Shown here one piece after another: positions 12,601 to 25,300 of a stretch of 64,000 bases of DNA (positions are counted from its first letter, which is position 1; each line of letters starts with the position of its first letter). Source of the stretch: Anodontia alba. Lineage: Eukaryota; Mollusca; Bivalvia; Lucinida; Lucinidae. The translations under genes were made by a program, and so were the position numbers. The notes beneath the pieces were generated by a model, which worked only from the letters and a program-made list of their open reading frames with translations, was not told the DNA's origin and ran no database searches. The stretch covers positions 25,331,948 through 25,395,947 of the forward strand of contig OZ024831.1 of assembly GCA_964016985.1 (NCBI GenBank), in the 5' to 3' direction.

Positions 12601-12726
12601 TTTGTGTTGAGCCTTTACGGCCCAGTCAACCCAATAGGGTGATGTTGAGTTTACCTAACCACACGTTTACTGGGCAGGCAGTCCTCTAAGCGGTTAATCA
12701 GTAATGTGCACATTCTTTCACCAGAA
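12601..12726 (-). mobile_element. tRNA-derived SINE, 5'-truncated
   Basis: Only the 3' body and tail are present, flanked by a perfect 11-bp target duplication TATTATTTATG (12590-12600 and 12727-12737). A 5' truncation with a duplication is the signature of LINE-driven retrotransposition. Confidence 0.9.
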
Positions 12727-12740
12727 ATATTATTTATGTC

Positions 12741-12893
12741 ATATCGCGACAATGGAAGGGGGATAATGAAAGGCTCTGTGCAATGAAGCACCATACAGTC
12801 ATTCATGAGCTGGTCTGCCTCCAGTAGGATTCAAACCTGGGACCTCATGAGCTGAAGTCAGGAGTGCTAACCACTCAACCATCCTGAGGCTTC
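12741..12893 (-). mobile_element. Second tRNA-derived SINE family, tRNA-like head
   Basis: On the minus strand the head reads GAGTGGTTAGCACTC (box A region) and GGTTTGAATCCT (box B), like a long-variable-arm tRNA. The body differs from the main SINE family of this window. Confidence 0.6.
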
Positions 12894-13250
12894 ATACAAG
12901 ACAGTTACTGGCAACTGAAAAAAGACAACAGCTATGCGGTTTTCATTTTTTATTTAAAGAAAAAGATGATGTAAGTAAAATGACCATCAATCAAACAGTT
13001 AGTACAAGAAGCACATCATTTTCTAGCACTTTGTGATGAAACAAATACATGAACATCCTCAGGCACTCTCACTTTCAAGAATATTTCAAAAACCCACTTG
13101 AACAGGAAATCCTCCTGTCATAATACCAGTACTTTTTCTGTTTGCTTAAAAATAGAGTATGCACAAATACTAAAAATATCTGAATGATGGCTCTAGATGA
13201 GGTTTTTTTTTTTATGTCTTTTAGTGAAAAAATTCTGGTAATTTTCTTAT

Positions 13251-13449
13251 TGTGTTGAAGGTTTATGGCTCAGTCAACCTATTAGGGTCATGTCGAGCCA
13301 GTCAGTTTACCTAATCACACCTTTCCTGGGCAGGCTTAGTCCTCTAAGTGGTTATTCAGGACTTGTGCACATTCTTACTTTAGAAACTGATAACTGCCCT
13401 TCTTGAATCAGCAGAAGGGAGAGAATGACTGCAGAAAATATTTCATGAT
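13251..13449 (-). mobile_element. tRNA-derived SINE, 5'-truncated
   Basis: The SINE body and tail are recognisable but more diverged. Only a short flanking repeat (TCTTATT) is visible. Confidence 0.75.
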
Positions 13450-13643
13450 CTTATTTCGCCATGAAAGCATATTACGGATTCACTGAGAAACTTCTAATAT
13501 GTACACACAACATCTGTTTGTTTGAAGGGAGGTTTGATAGCCCTATAAAGGATTTTCAGTCATGTTGAGTCATTTTCCAGCAAGAGGGCAAAAGATAAAG
13601 AAAACAGGCCCGTATCCTGCACCAGCAGTAAGCACATCAAGCC

Positions 13644-13741
13644 ACAGGGACCTGTATCATCTTTTTTTTTTAGATTTTTAAGGGCCTGGTATATACCAGG
13701 CCCTTAAAAATCTAAAAAAAAAGATGATACAGGTCCCTGTG
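13644..13741. mobile_element. 98-bp near-perfect palindrome with 9-bp target duplication
   Basis: The arms meet at GGTATATACC and differ only in one homopolymer base and an unpaired terminal base. The direct repeat CATCAAGCC flanks it at 13635-13643 and 13742-13750. It has no reading frame. Confidence 0.85.
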
Positions 13742-13749
13742 CATCAAGC

Positions 13750-15780
13750 CCTTGCAATACATTTAATTTAAGGCAGATCAGTAGGATGCCCTAATGCCAC
13801 AAAACTATGGCACCATTGCCCTAAATAACTACACTGCTTCCTGCCCCCACCACAACTGTTTGAACCTATTTAAGCCTAGCATCCCCAAAAAGGGACACTG
13901 GCAAACAGTGTAGACCCAGATCAGATGCCACAAAATGCTGTATCTGATCAGTGTCTACACTATCTCATTAAATAAAGGAATTTCTATAAAACATGGTAAT
14001 AAAAAAGATTAGCCAGACACTCCTTCTATTGGAAATGGACCTGTCAAATGAGTTATGGTAGAAGAGTCCATTCCGCATAAATGGATTAATGGTGAAATAT
14101 ATGAATATTTATCTGGATACACATCTTATATGGAACTATGCTAATTCTAAGATGTCAGAAACTTTAGTTTCTAATGTTTGGTATCAAATTAACAGTTGAA
14201 TTGTTAAGGAGGAATATTTGGTGATAATTCTGGAATAATTTTTCTTATTGCTCCATAAAATCATATTAGAAGCACCTCGCTTCAAATGAGTACCCACAAC
14301 GTAAGTTTTTACGGAGAACTGAAGAAAATTTTCCCAGAATTATCACCAAACTGTCCTCCTTAACAACTCCTCTGATTTAACTATCAAATCTTTCCAGTAT
14401 CTACTGCATGAATAGACCACACAATGGATTATTCAACACTATCCCGTGAAGAAAAAGCAAATATGACTGGCCTTTGCATTTCTGCGGTCTGTCAAAAGTC
14501 TGCAAAAAAGCATCAAGATAAATATTCTTTTGTCATTTCTCCATACAAACACATGTTGTGGGTACACATTAGAAGTGCCTTGTCATCTATTTTCATGGAA
14601 AAATGTTTAGCCGAAAAAGTGCCATGTCTGGAGCCGTGAGATAGGATAGTTCCTACAAATTGCTGCAGCTTTCATAAGACATTCTGTGTTTATTTCTTTT
14701 TAGGATTAATAAAGTTACTCTGACAATGCTTTAAATAACTATCAACTGACCGGTTCTTTGCTCTGTTGTTACAAAGTATGAATCCGAATGAGATCATAAA
14801 ATGTAACTTTTCTAACAGTCTTCATGAATCTCCCCAGCATCTTCTGTGCACCCTGGTCCCTGTTTTTATAATTCATTGCCACAGCTATAGAAAGAGGGCT
14901 GAGCTCTAAAGAGGAGTATCGATAGATATTTATCTTAATTCTCCATGAAAACATATCTTGATACCCAGATAGATATTAATCTTATTTCTCCATGAATACA
15001 TATCTTGTGGGTACTATCATTAGAAGTGCAAGGCACTTCTAATGACAGTACCCACAACATATGTTTTCATGAAGAAATGATAAACATCAATACTTTTTTT
15101 CTAGTGCTCTAAATGGGTATCTACATTTAGATTACCATACTTCATACTACTTCACAAAAACATATATTGTCAGATCTCATGAGAAGCGAGAGTCATTTTG
15201 TGCCAAGCATATTGTGGGATCTTCTCAGAAGTACCTCAGTGACAGACTTTTGATGAAAAGTCTCTACAAGTTTTAATGTAAAAATAATAATCTACTGAAC
15301 ATCACTGTTTGATATAGTTTCAAATACTTTTGGATGGTATTATCATAGTTCTAGATAAAAAGATGAATTTTTTTCTGTTTCTCCATGAAAACGTGGTTTT
15401 TATGGAGAACTTGCATAGCTACAGATAAGAGGGGGTATCCACATAATGTTTTTCTTATTTCTCAACGAATACATATGTTGTGGGTACTCATTAGAAGTGC
15501 CTCACTGAGGCACTTCTAATGAGTACCCACACCATATGTTTTTATTGAGAAATAAGAAAGATATCAGCATTTTTTTGATGAAAAAAGTGCCTTATCTGTT
15601 GCTATGGAGAAGTCAGGAAACTCATTTACAGCAATTGACCTAAAATTTTTTGCACTATCTTTTCTGACAAAAAGGCATATGCAAACACTGCAGACCAAGA
15701 TCAGACTGCTCCTACATGGTTTGCCATTATACCAGGTATTTTGTGAACAAGTGCATAAAAACAGAATTTCTGTCAACAAA
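13750..15780. other. Intergenic DNA with GTACTCATTAGAAGTGCC palindromes
   Basis: Palindromes lie at about 14997-15060 and 15452-15557 (nearly perfect, over 100 bp), with a half copy near 14270-14300 and an AACAGTGTAGA hairpin at 13902-13963. No gene is supported. Confidence 0.6.
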
Positions 15781-15785
15781 TATGG

Positions 15786-16092
15786 AATTTGTTTGTGTTG
15801 AGGTTTTACAGTCCAGTCCACCCAATGGGGTCATGTGGAGCACGGTAAGTTTACCTAACCACACGTTTACTGGGCAGGCTTAGTCCTCTAAGCAGTTAAC
15901 CAGTATTGTTCACATTCTTTCGCTAGAAACTGACAACTGCCCTTCTTGAATCAGTGGAAGGGAGAGAATGACTGTAGAAAATATTTCATAATCAATCTTC
16001 ACAAAAGAATGTTGCAGACCTCGGCGGGGGTTGAACCCGCGGCTTCCTGATCTCCAGTCAGATGGTGCATCCAACTGAGCCACTGAGGCCGG
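15786..16092 (-). mobile_element. tRNA-derived SINE, full length
   Basis: Complete head (boxes A and B) and tail with a perfect 12-bp target duplication CAACAAATATGG at 15774-15785 and 16093-16104. It ends about 120 bp before the PSMA2 stop codon and may fall within or next to its 3' UTR. Confidence 0.92.
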
Positions 16093-16212
16093 CAACAAAT
16101 ATGGTATAAGTGTTCAAAACTTTAGGACATTTACTCTATCTGAAGGAACAGCCTTATCTAGAACAATGTAATTTTTACTGTACTATTGGATGAGAAAAAT
16201 ATATAACAGAGA

Positions 16213-16387
16213 TCATTGCACAGATGCTAGATAGTCTTTAACTTCTGCAGGTGTTAGTCGTCTAAAACCGTCTTGATTACAGATTCCAATTTCTATATTA
16301 TCTTCTGTCATCTGGCCTTCAAAACTCTCCTTCAGTGTGAGGATAGCTGTGTGGACAGCATCTTCTAACTCCAATGTATCACTATAC
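16213..16387 (-). CDS. PSMA2: PSMA2 coding exon 7 and stop
   Basis: Reads (R)[17 protein letters not shown] and on to the C-terminus [10 protein letters not shown]. Acceptor gtattttccag. No clear AATAAA was found in the 200 bp past the stop on this strand. Confidence 0.98.
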
Positions 16388-19300
16388 CTGGAAAATACGT
16401 GTATTGCTCCAATCAGTGCTTCAGACAAAATATTACAAACTTAACATTAAGCCCTTTAGGCTTCATTAGTTTGTGAGTGATTAGCCAGTGTTTACATATC
16501 AGTGAAATCCAGAAAATGAGAAAATCATTCCTATATTGGTTTCATCCAGTTTTTCCATATACTGAAGGAAATACAGGCAAACTTTCCCTTAACCCTTCTC
16601 ATGCTGAATAAATTGATGCCACACCCATTTCTAATTGTCAGCCAATCACATCACTTGATCCAGATTGTTGATATAAATTCACATACTGAATGGCAAACAG
16701 TGCAGATCCAGATCAGTTGGCTTCTTCAGAAGCAAACTGATCTGGATCTATACGGTTTCAAAAAGCATGGTATATCCGGGTTCAGCAGGACAAGGGTTAA
16801 GAACACAAGTCCATGCAGGGAAAACGTGTAGTATAGTATGTATCCACCTACTGAAAGTATGCTTTAAAATCAAGATCACCAAATGACTTATCTAATGATA
16901 TTTATGCAATGTGTTTGTTTTTTTTTGTTTTGTTTTTTTCTGATTTTCTTTATGAAAGCATATGTTGTGGGTACTCATTTGAATTGCATCAAGAGGTCGA
17001 TGCAATTCAAATGGGTACCCACAACATATGCCTTTATAAAGAAGTAGACAAAAAGTACAGTATGTATTTACCCAAAGTATTGGGACATGCTTTGTGTTTA
17101 TTTTTGGGCAAGCAGGATTATTATTTTTTTTTATTTATTTATGAAAACACATGAGGCCTAATGAGAAATAAAAATGTATTAAAGCCTAGCAAATGCTTGG
17201 ATGAAAAATAACAAAATGAAAAATACTAAAACTTTATTCCCAATCATTGTGTTAAAAGCTACATGTAATATGTATAATTCTGAGCCATACCTCTAGATAT
17301 ATTAATGGACAAAACTTAGAGTAGTATCTAACATCAGTCGAAGAATTAATTTAATACATACATGCATTCAAGAGAAATAAGTCTAAAAACCTTTAACCAA
17401 AAGCTTTCACATGAAATTTTTAAATTCGAAACCTGATACCATGTAAATGATGATTTAGTGTTTTGTATTCCTTTCAACATTGCTCCAAATATGATTTATT
17501 TACGTTTTGCATATTTAGTAATGTGTTAATGATGTCAGAAATCATTGATCAGTATACATTCAAAATGGTGGTCCATAAAACCAATGTGAAAATTTTCAAA
17601 TCTCAGTAACTTTCTATTTTTTCAATGATTTTCACAGAACTTGCATCAAAATATGTAGTTTTATCAAGGTCTTTCATTTTAACTACCTTCTTTACAAATA
17701 TCGCCTTTCTCTTTTGCATGCAAATGCCACACAGGCTATTGTACCTCTGTACATAGAGCTAAAATAATTAATACAGTGGCAAGTTTTAAAATTAACAGCC
17801 AAAGATTTTGGTGAGTAAACAAACATGTGCTTGTCTGCTCTATCACTTGTCATGTGACAATAATACATGTATGTTTCCCAACTAGATTGATTGATTGAAT
17901 TGGGGTTTAACGACACAGCAACCCTTGTGGGTTATTTTGTGTCATCTCCCAGAGAAAGGGAGAAGAGAGATAGATTAGATATTAGAGGAGATGAAAGAGA
18001 GGGACAGAGGATAAAGGAAAATGAATGACAGTGAAGAAACAGAAGAAATAAAAACATTCCCCCTCTACCCTTACCTGCTGCAAGAATAGCACGCCTTGCC
18101 CAGCTGTAAACCAATATCAGCTGGATGCCCCAATGACATAAGATACACAACACCTTTGCCTCACCCAGCCACCCCCATTCCCAACTATAGTTAAATCTGG
18201 TAAATGTGTTTTGTTTTATGACACATGAACCCTTCAGTGGCATCTACAAGAGGAAAGGAGGATAGGGACAGAAGAACTAGCAGAGGAGAGGAAAAGAAAT
18301 TTATGATATACATGCAGTTATTAAACAGACAAACCTTTTTTCAAGGAATGTTTTACCATTGACAAAATTCTTCCCCATTGCTGTGGCTTTCCAAGCAAAA
18401 TAAGCACCCTGAAAAAGATAATAACGGTAAATTATACTTCCGAATCTGAATACTAAAAATCAACTTTTGTTGCTCGGTTGATTGGAGAGGTTTTGTTTGT
18501 GTTGAGGTTTTATGGCCCAGTCAACCCAATGGGGTCATGTCGAGCGCGGTCAGTTTACCTAACCACACGTTTACTGGGCAGGCTTAGTGCTCTAAGCGGT
18601 TAACCAGTATTGTGCACATTCTTTCGCCAGAAACTGACAACTGCCCTTCTTGAATCAGTGGAAGGGAGAGAATGACCGTAGAAAATATTTCATGATCAAT
18701 CTCCACGAAAGAATGTTGCCGACCTCGGCGGGGTTGAGATTGGAGAGGTACTCAGAAAGTCTAGTCTAGATCTACGATCAGCTAAATGCAGCGGTCCAGA
18801 ACAAACTGTATGACTCCATGACTAATGAGACCCTTTGTTTCTCTAGGCATAGTTCTATTACTCAGAACCTTGAACCCAGTTGTACTAATGTTTGTTTGAT
18901 TCAACAATTGTTCTGTCATATCACAGATGTGTGTTCATGTCGCAGATAACTCAGTGTTTACTATCAGAGAGCTGTCTCATTGAAATATCACGTCCTGGAT
19001 GCATGATATCATATTACGCATGCTCAAATTATAATGACGCCAGGTTACCCATTTCTGATTCGTAGCTCAACTTTCTTAACAGTAAGCACCAAGTGAAAGA
19101 GCATCTATTAGCATGTTTAATGCTAGGCACTCCGGGTAAAAATTTCAGCAGATGACATTTTAAAATATTTTCCTTATTTTTCCCAGAAAACAGGTTTAGA
19201 CATTTCATGCAAATTGTCTCCAGTGGAGACAATTTGCATGAAATGTCAAAACCTGTTGTCTGGGGAAAAATATGAAAAATACCATCTGTTTGTCATCTGC

Positions 19301-22300
19301 TGAATTAGTCAAGAGAGTGGTAAAGGTTAAAATCTTTGGTATGACCCAGCCCAGGATTGAACCCTAAAGGGTGAGGATGCAAAGTAGTCACTAAAGCAAA
19401 TAAGCCACTTATGTACACCTGGTAGATTTTCTTAGTCACTAAATCAAATAAGCCACTGTGAATGTGTGCTGAAGTTGTTATGTACACCTGGTAGATTTTC
19501 TTAGTCACTAAATCAAATAAGCCACTGTGAATGTGTGCTGAAGATGTTATGTACACCCGGTAGATTTTCTTAGTCACTAAATCAAATAAGCCACTGTGAA
19601 TGTGTGCTGAAGTTGTTATGTACACCTGGTAGATTTTCTTAGTCACTAAATCAAATAAGCCACTGTGAATGTGTGCTGAAGTTGTTATGTACACTTGGTA
19701 GATTTTCTTAGTCACTAAATCAAATAAGCCACTGTGAATGTGTGCTGAAGTTGTTATGTACACCCGGTAGATTTTCTTAGTCACTAAAGCAAATAAGCCA
19801 CTGTGAATGCGTGCTGAAGTTGTTATGTACACTTGGTAGATTTTCTTAGTCACTAAATCAAATAAGCCACTGTGAATGTGTGATGAAGTTGTTATGTACA
19901 CCTGGTAGATTTTCTTAGTCACTAAATCAAATAAGCCACTGTGAATGTGTGCTGAAGTTGTTATGTACACCTGGTAGATTTTCTTAGTCACTAAATCAAA
20001 TAAGCCACTGTGAATGTGTGCTGAAGTTGTTATGTACACTTGGTAGATTTTCTTAGTCACTAAATCAAATAAGCCACTGTGAATGTGTGCTGAAGTTGTT
20101 ATGTACACCTGGTAGATTTTCTTAGTCACTAAATCAAATAAGCCACTGTGAATGTGTGCTGAAGATGTTATGTACACCCGGTAGATTTTCTTAGTCATTA
20201 AAGCAAATAAGCCACTGTGAATGTGTGCTGAAGTTGTTATGTACACCTGGTAGATTTTCTTAGTCACTAAAGCAAATAAGCCACTGTGAATGTGTGCTGA
20301 AGTTGTTATGTACACCTGGTAGACTTTCTGTCATTTTTACGAGGGAAACAAATTTTGTGACTCCCTGTTTGCTTTTCTGCACACCAAGCCCCTTTGAAAG
20401 GGGGTCCTTTTTTAGAAGGAAAGATTTTGCTCCCAAGGGGATGATGAGTTCAGGTTTAATGACATGTCAAACTATGAGGGGCTCCCAAATTCATTCCCTT
20501 GAGAGCAGACCCATTCCCATTTGCTTCCCTTGGGAGCAAATGCTTTTCTTTTTCAGAAGACCTCTTTTCAGAAGGGAAAAAGGAAAGATTTTTTTTTGGA
20601 CCCCTTTTCAGAAGGGAGGCCGCAAACACAGAGTTTTTTGACAGAGTAGCCTCCCCTGAAGTATCAATTTCCCTTAAATATTCAACATAACAATACATGG
20701 TACTTACTGAGGGATCACACTGATATAGATATGGTTTCTCTTCATCATCATCCCAGCCGGCTATCAATAATGAGACACCAAATGGTCGCACACCTCTGGA
20801 ATTAAATGGAGACATCTTCAGATAAAAGGGCTATTCAACAGATTTTTTTTTATGCACAAAAACATACAATTTTCTGTGTGCTCAATAGATTCATGTCACC
20901 TGATAGTTTTAACCCTAGTCCTGCTGAACCCAGATATACTCTGCCTTTGCAAACAGTGTAGATCCAGATCAGATGGCTTCTGAAGAAGCCAACTGATCTG
21001 GATCTGCACTGTTTGCCATTAAGTATGTGCATTTATATCAACAATCTGGATCAAGTAATCTGATTGGCTAAAAAATAGAAATGCGCATGGCATCTTAATT
21101 TATTCAGCAGGACAAGGGTTAATTGTTTGTGTTGAGGTTTTACGACCCAGTCAATCCAATGGGGTCATGTCGAGCGCAGTCAGTTTACCTAACCACACTT
21201 TTACTGGGCAGGCTTAGTCCTCTAAGCGGTTAACCAGTATTGTGCACATTCTTTCACCAGAAACTGACAACTGCCCTTCTTGTATCAGCGGAAGGGGGAG
21301 AATGACCGTAGAAAATATTTCACGATCAATCTCCATGAAAGAATGTTGCCAACCTCGGCAGGGGTCGAACCCGCGACCTCCTGGTCTCCAGTCGGATGTG
21401 CATCCAACTGCGCCACCGAGGCCGGTACAAAGGTTAATGAGTGCCTATTGTGTTTACTTTGAGAAATCAAACATAATTTTTACTACCTGTTCTTGTGTCT
21501 ACAATACTACTGAATGAGTGGCAAACAGTGTAGACGCTGCTCTTCTGTGGCTTCAGATCTGATTCTGCAATGTTTGATCAGGTCTGCCTGTCTTAATTCT
21601 TAGGGTAAATATGGTACAATGTGCTTTCGTGTAAAAAAAAACCATTATCCTGAATTCTTGCCCAGGGTGGAACCTTATTTTTTTCCTTCAGTATCATATC
21701 TTCAGGGAGATGGAAAACCACAATCATAAGAGATACCAGACCAAATTGCTTAGGAGAAAATCAGTAAATAATATACATTTTTTAAACCCCAAAATTAATG
21801 TGACAAAAATCTGGGCATAGTTGTTTAAAGCATTGTTAGCTTAACAAGCACGTTAGTGGTCAAAATGTTAACTGTTCTAGTAAGTACAAAATCTAATTCA
21901 CAGTTATTTTTGCTGAAAAAATGTGAGTAGCTTTTGCATTTTTCAGCAAAAATATCAGCATATATGCCATATTTAAGGAGCAAAGTTTTCATAATACCTT
22001 AACTAACAACAAACAACTGAGCCCTGGTATCTGTGAACTTTGAATAGTCAATGTCAGATGAGGTAACTTTCATTCACATCTATTCTTGAGCACGCCCAAG
22101 GAAAATAAAAGAGAACTAGATCATAGCTTCAGATGAGAGAATCATCCAGATATTATTCCTATTTCTCTGTGAAAACATATGTTGTGGATACTCTAGATCA
22201 AGTAATCTGATTGGCTGAAAATTAGAAGTGGGTGTGGCATCTTAATTTATTCAGCATGACAAAGGTTAATGATTTTAGTGTTCTCCACTGTTATTTGGTG

Positions 22301-25300
22301 GTATGCTAGAGTGGCCAAAGTCTTGCACTCGACAACAGCAATTTTGGACAGCTTAACTCTTTGCATGCTGGGTAATTTTGCATGCTTTTTTGTCTGTGGA
22401 TTTTTTTATATTTACTTTTTCAAAAAAAATCTCTCAGGAATACCATCAGAGTTTGAAACAGTTTGGATCCAGATCAGGCCCGGGTTTTGTCAGGCCTGAT
22501 CTGGGTCCAAACTGTTTGCAAAGGTTATCAGAAGATGAAAAAAGTCACCACTAGTGGGGAAAGAGTTAATAACTGGCTGAAATACATTCCCGAACAAATT
22601 TTTCAACAGCCTACCATACTTTTGCGTTTCTCGGCTGAAGGGATTGTGGCAAAATGACACCATATTTACCTTAAATATTGGGATAGACAAAGCAATGTAC
22701 AGACCCAGATCAGATACCACAGCCTAAAATGCATCCACGTTTTTAAAAACAGAAACAGGTAGTACAATGGTCTTGTTCAAAATTGAAGAGTTCAAGTCCT
22801 AAGCCTGGCACAATTAATCGTATAATCGACTAATTGATCGATAAGTTCCATATTAATGATTAATGTTTACAGATTTGCTAATAATTGATCATTTGATTTC
22901 TGTGTCTGTTACTTTACCCTATTTACCCTTAGTATTCAGAAACCTCAACAAATACCATAATCTATCTGAAATTTATCACATAGTGGCCTAAATTCCCAAC
23001 ATTTAGCATGAAATATCTCACGATGTAGATAATCTACATGCATTCAAATGTGATAAGACAATTATACCATGGTTCTGTCCATGTATGTGCGATAATGCAT
23101 TCAATGGCGCTCCTGCATTATCGCATCGTACATGCGTACGAACCATGGCATAACTAAGATTTGAACAAGTACAATTTACTACTAAATGTCCTGTCTAAAA
23201 TAGCTGGATGAGTGGCAAACACAGTAGACCCTGATGAAACTCTGTGTTTGCAGCATCCAATCTGGTTCTACACTGTTTGCTCAGGCCTGTCTGGCCATAT
23301 ACATACTGTGAAGCATAACATATGGTAAGAGTCATGCTCAGACAGACAGGTAAAATTATTACAAAATCTTCAGTGATTACTAACTGATTATCAATCAAAA
23401 TGGCAGGACTAATAATCAATTATCTTTTCAGCTCTAATTAATCAGCCTTATCAAGTCCAAATATTCAGAATAAATACAGTACATAAGAAAAGAGGAAGGT
23501 TACCCCGACTGTGTATACTCCTGCATCACAGCTGCCACTTTCTGTACAATCTGTGCTGTGGGGATCTGTTCTTGGTACTGTAGGAAATACTGCTGTGCTA
23601 GTTTCCTTGACTGACTTACTAATACTCTGAAAACAAACAGATCTCTGAGATATTATTTGTTGCATAATGCTATAATACAGGGCCTATATGTCATTTGGTG
23701 TCCACATCAGCCTGTACATTCACAGTCTGGTCAGGATGGTTGCTGCTTTCAAGATAGATACTACATTAAAAATTGTTTGGGATGCCTTCTGAAATTGGGT
23801 CTACAAAAAAGGAAAGAATCTGTTCCCTTAGAGAGCCACTTGATTCTTGCTCCCTTTTCAGGGTTTTCCTTGTCCCTCAAAAAATGCAAGACTTGGCCCC
23901 CTTTTTATTCTGATGTCCCCTAAACCTTCATCTTAGAGAGACATTGAAGTCCCTTTAAAATTTGCAATATTTTCTGTAAAATTTAAACAATTAACCCCTG
24001 AAATTATCCCATATGTCCCCTAAAATATGGGTCAACAGAGACATAATATGTCCCTTTAAATAAATTTCTGAGGGAAACTCTGCCCTTTTGGAACAAATTC
24101 TTTCAGTTTATAGTGCTGGTAGACCTCTTTTCAGAAGGGATGCATGAAAGCAAACAGGAAGTCAAAAAGGTTGTCTCCCTTGTAAAAAGAAAATGGCAGA
24201 AAATTTACCAATTACATCCAGTTCCTTTAAAGATTAGGAATGCTGTATAATAAGATTTGACAAACAACTCTTACTATATACAGTAAAACCTCACTGGCTT
24301 GAACACTGATGACTTGTTAACCGTGGCTAATTCAAACTCATTTTTGAGTCCCTAGGAAATTCTTCCGATAGCTCAAGAAAAAAAATACTTAGGGATATTT
24401 TAGGATTTTTTCCTATTTTATCATGAAAATGTACGTTGTGTGTACTCATTAGAATTGCCTCATTGAGGAAGATCTAATGAGTACATTCAACATACAATTA
24501 TTTTAAAGATCTAAAAGTCAGCCATATATTATTCCCATCTGTCTCCTAACCTGGCACCTATGAATATGAATAACCCTCAGTGGCTCAAACTACCTGTATC
24601 AAGAACAAATTTCCATGATCCGAAAGATGTTTGAGCCATTGAGGTTTGACTGTATTCTAGTTAATGTGATAAGCACTTTAAGGGCTACTAACTGTGTAAT
24701 AAGTAATCTCTTTGATGACTACACTGTTTCCATGCATTATAAACTTGAAATGGTTTGAGAACATGTCTTTTACCATACTCGGATATCTTCAGCCATTCCA
24801 ACACATAAATGACTGAGTTTTAAAAATTGACATATTTATAGTTTTCTGAACATCAGACAGAAATACAGAAAACTTGTTTAGGAAGATTTTTTTTGTGATA
24901 ACTGGAATAATTTTTCTCAATTTCTCCATAAAATCATATGTTTTTGGTACTGCCCAGCTAGCAATTCTACAGCGGGCCATTATTGGCCCGTCAGCTACCC
25001 TGACAGGCTGCTAACGGCCCGCTATAGATTTATGTAGAATGATGCTTAGTGAGATATTAAAGCGCCTTCTTGTCTGAAGTCCAGTTGAGTTCTTGTTTAA
25101 TGACATCTCAAATTTTGTGTCATGTCCCAGGGAGATAAAGGGACAGAATGGCTTGTAGACCAAAGATCAGAGAAGTAGAGGTGGATAATGAAAAAAGCGG
25201 ATGGTAGTGCAGAAAAATGCCTTTTTCCTGCACATACTGCAAGTACAACAGGCCCTTGCCACCACCATCTGGAGTTATGATATAAGCCAAATCTTGCAAA

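Noticed and set aside
19305..20315. 336-codon open frame on the minus strand
   Set aside because: It is the 69-bp minisatellite read in a stop-free phase; no start context, domain or splice support, and it lies in a PSMA2 intron.
21285..21470. Short frames reading [20 protein letters not shown], repeated at several loci
   Set aside because: These are translations of the tRNA-like head of the SINE, a well-known source of false proteins.
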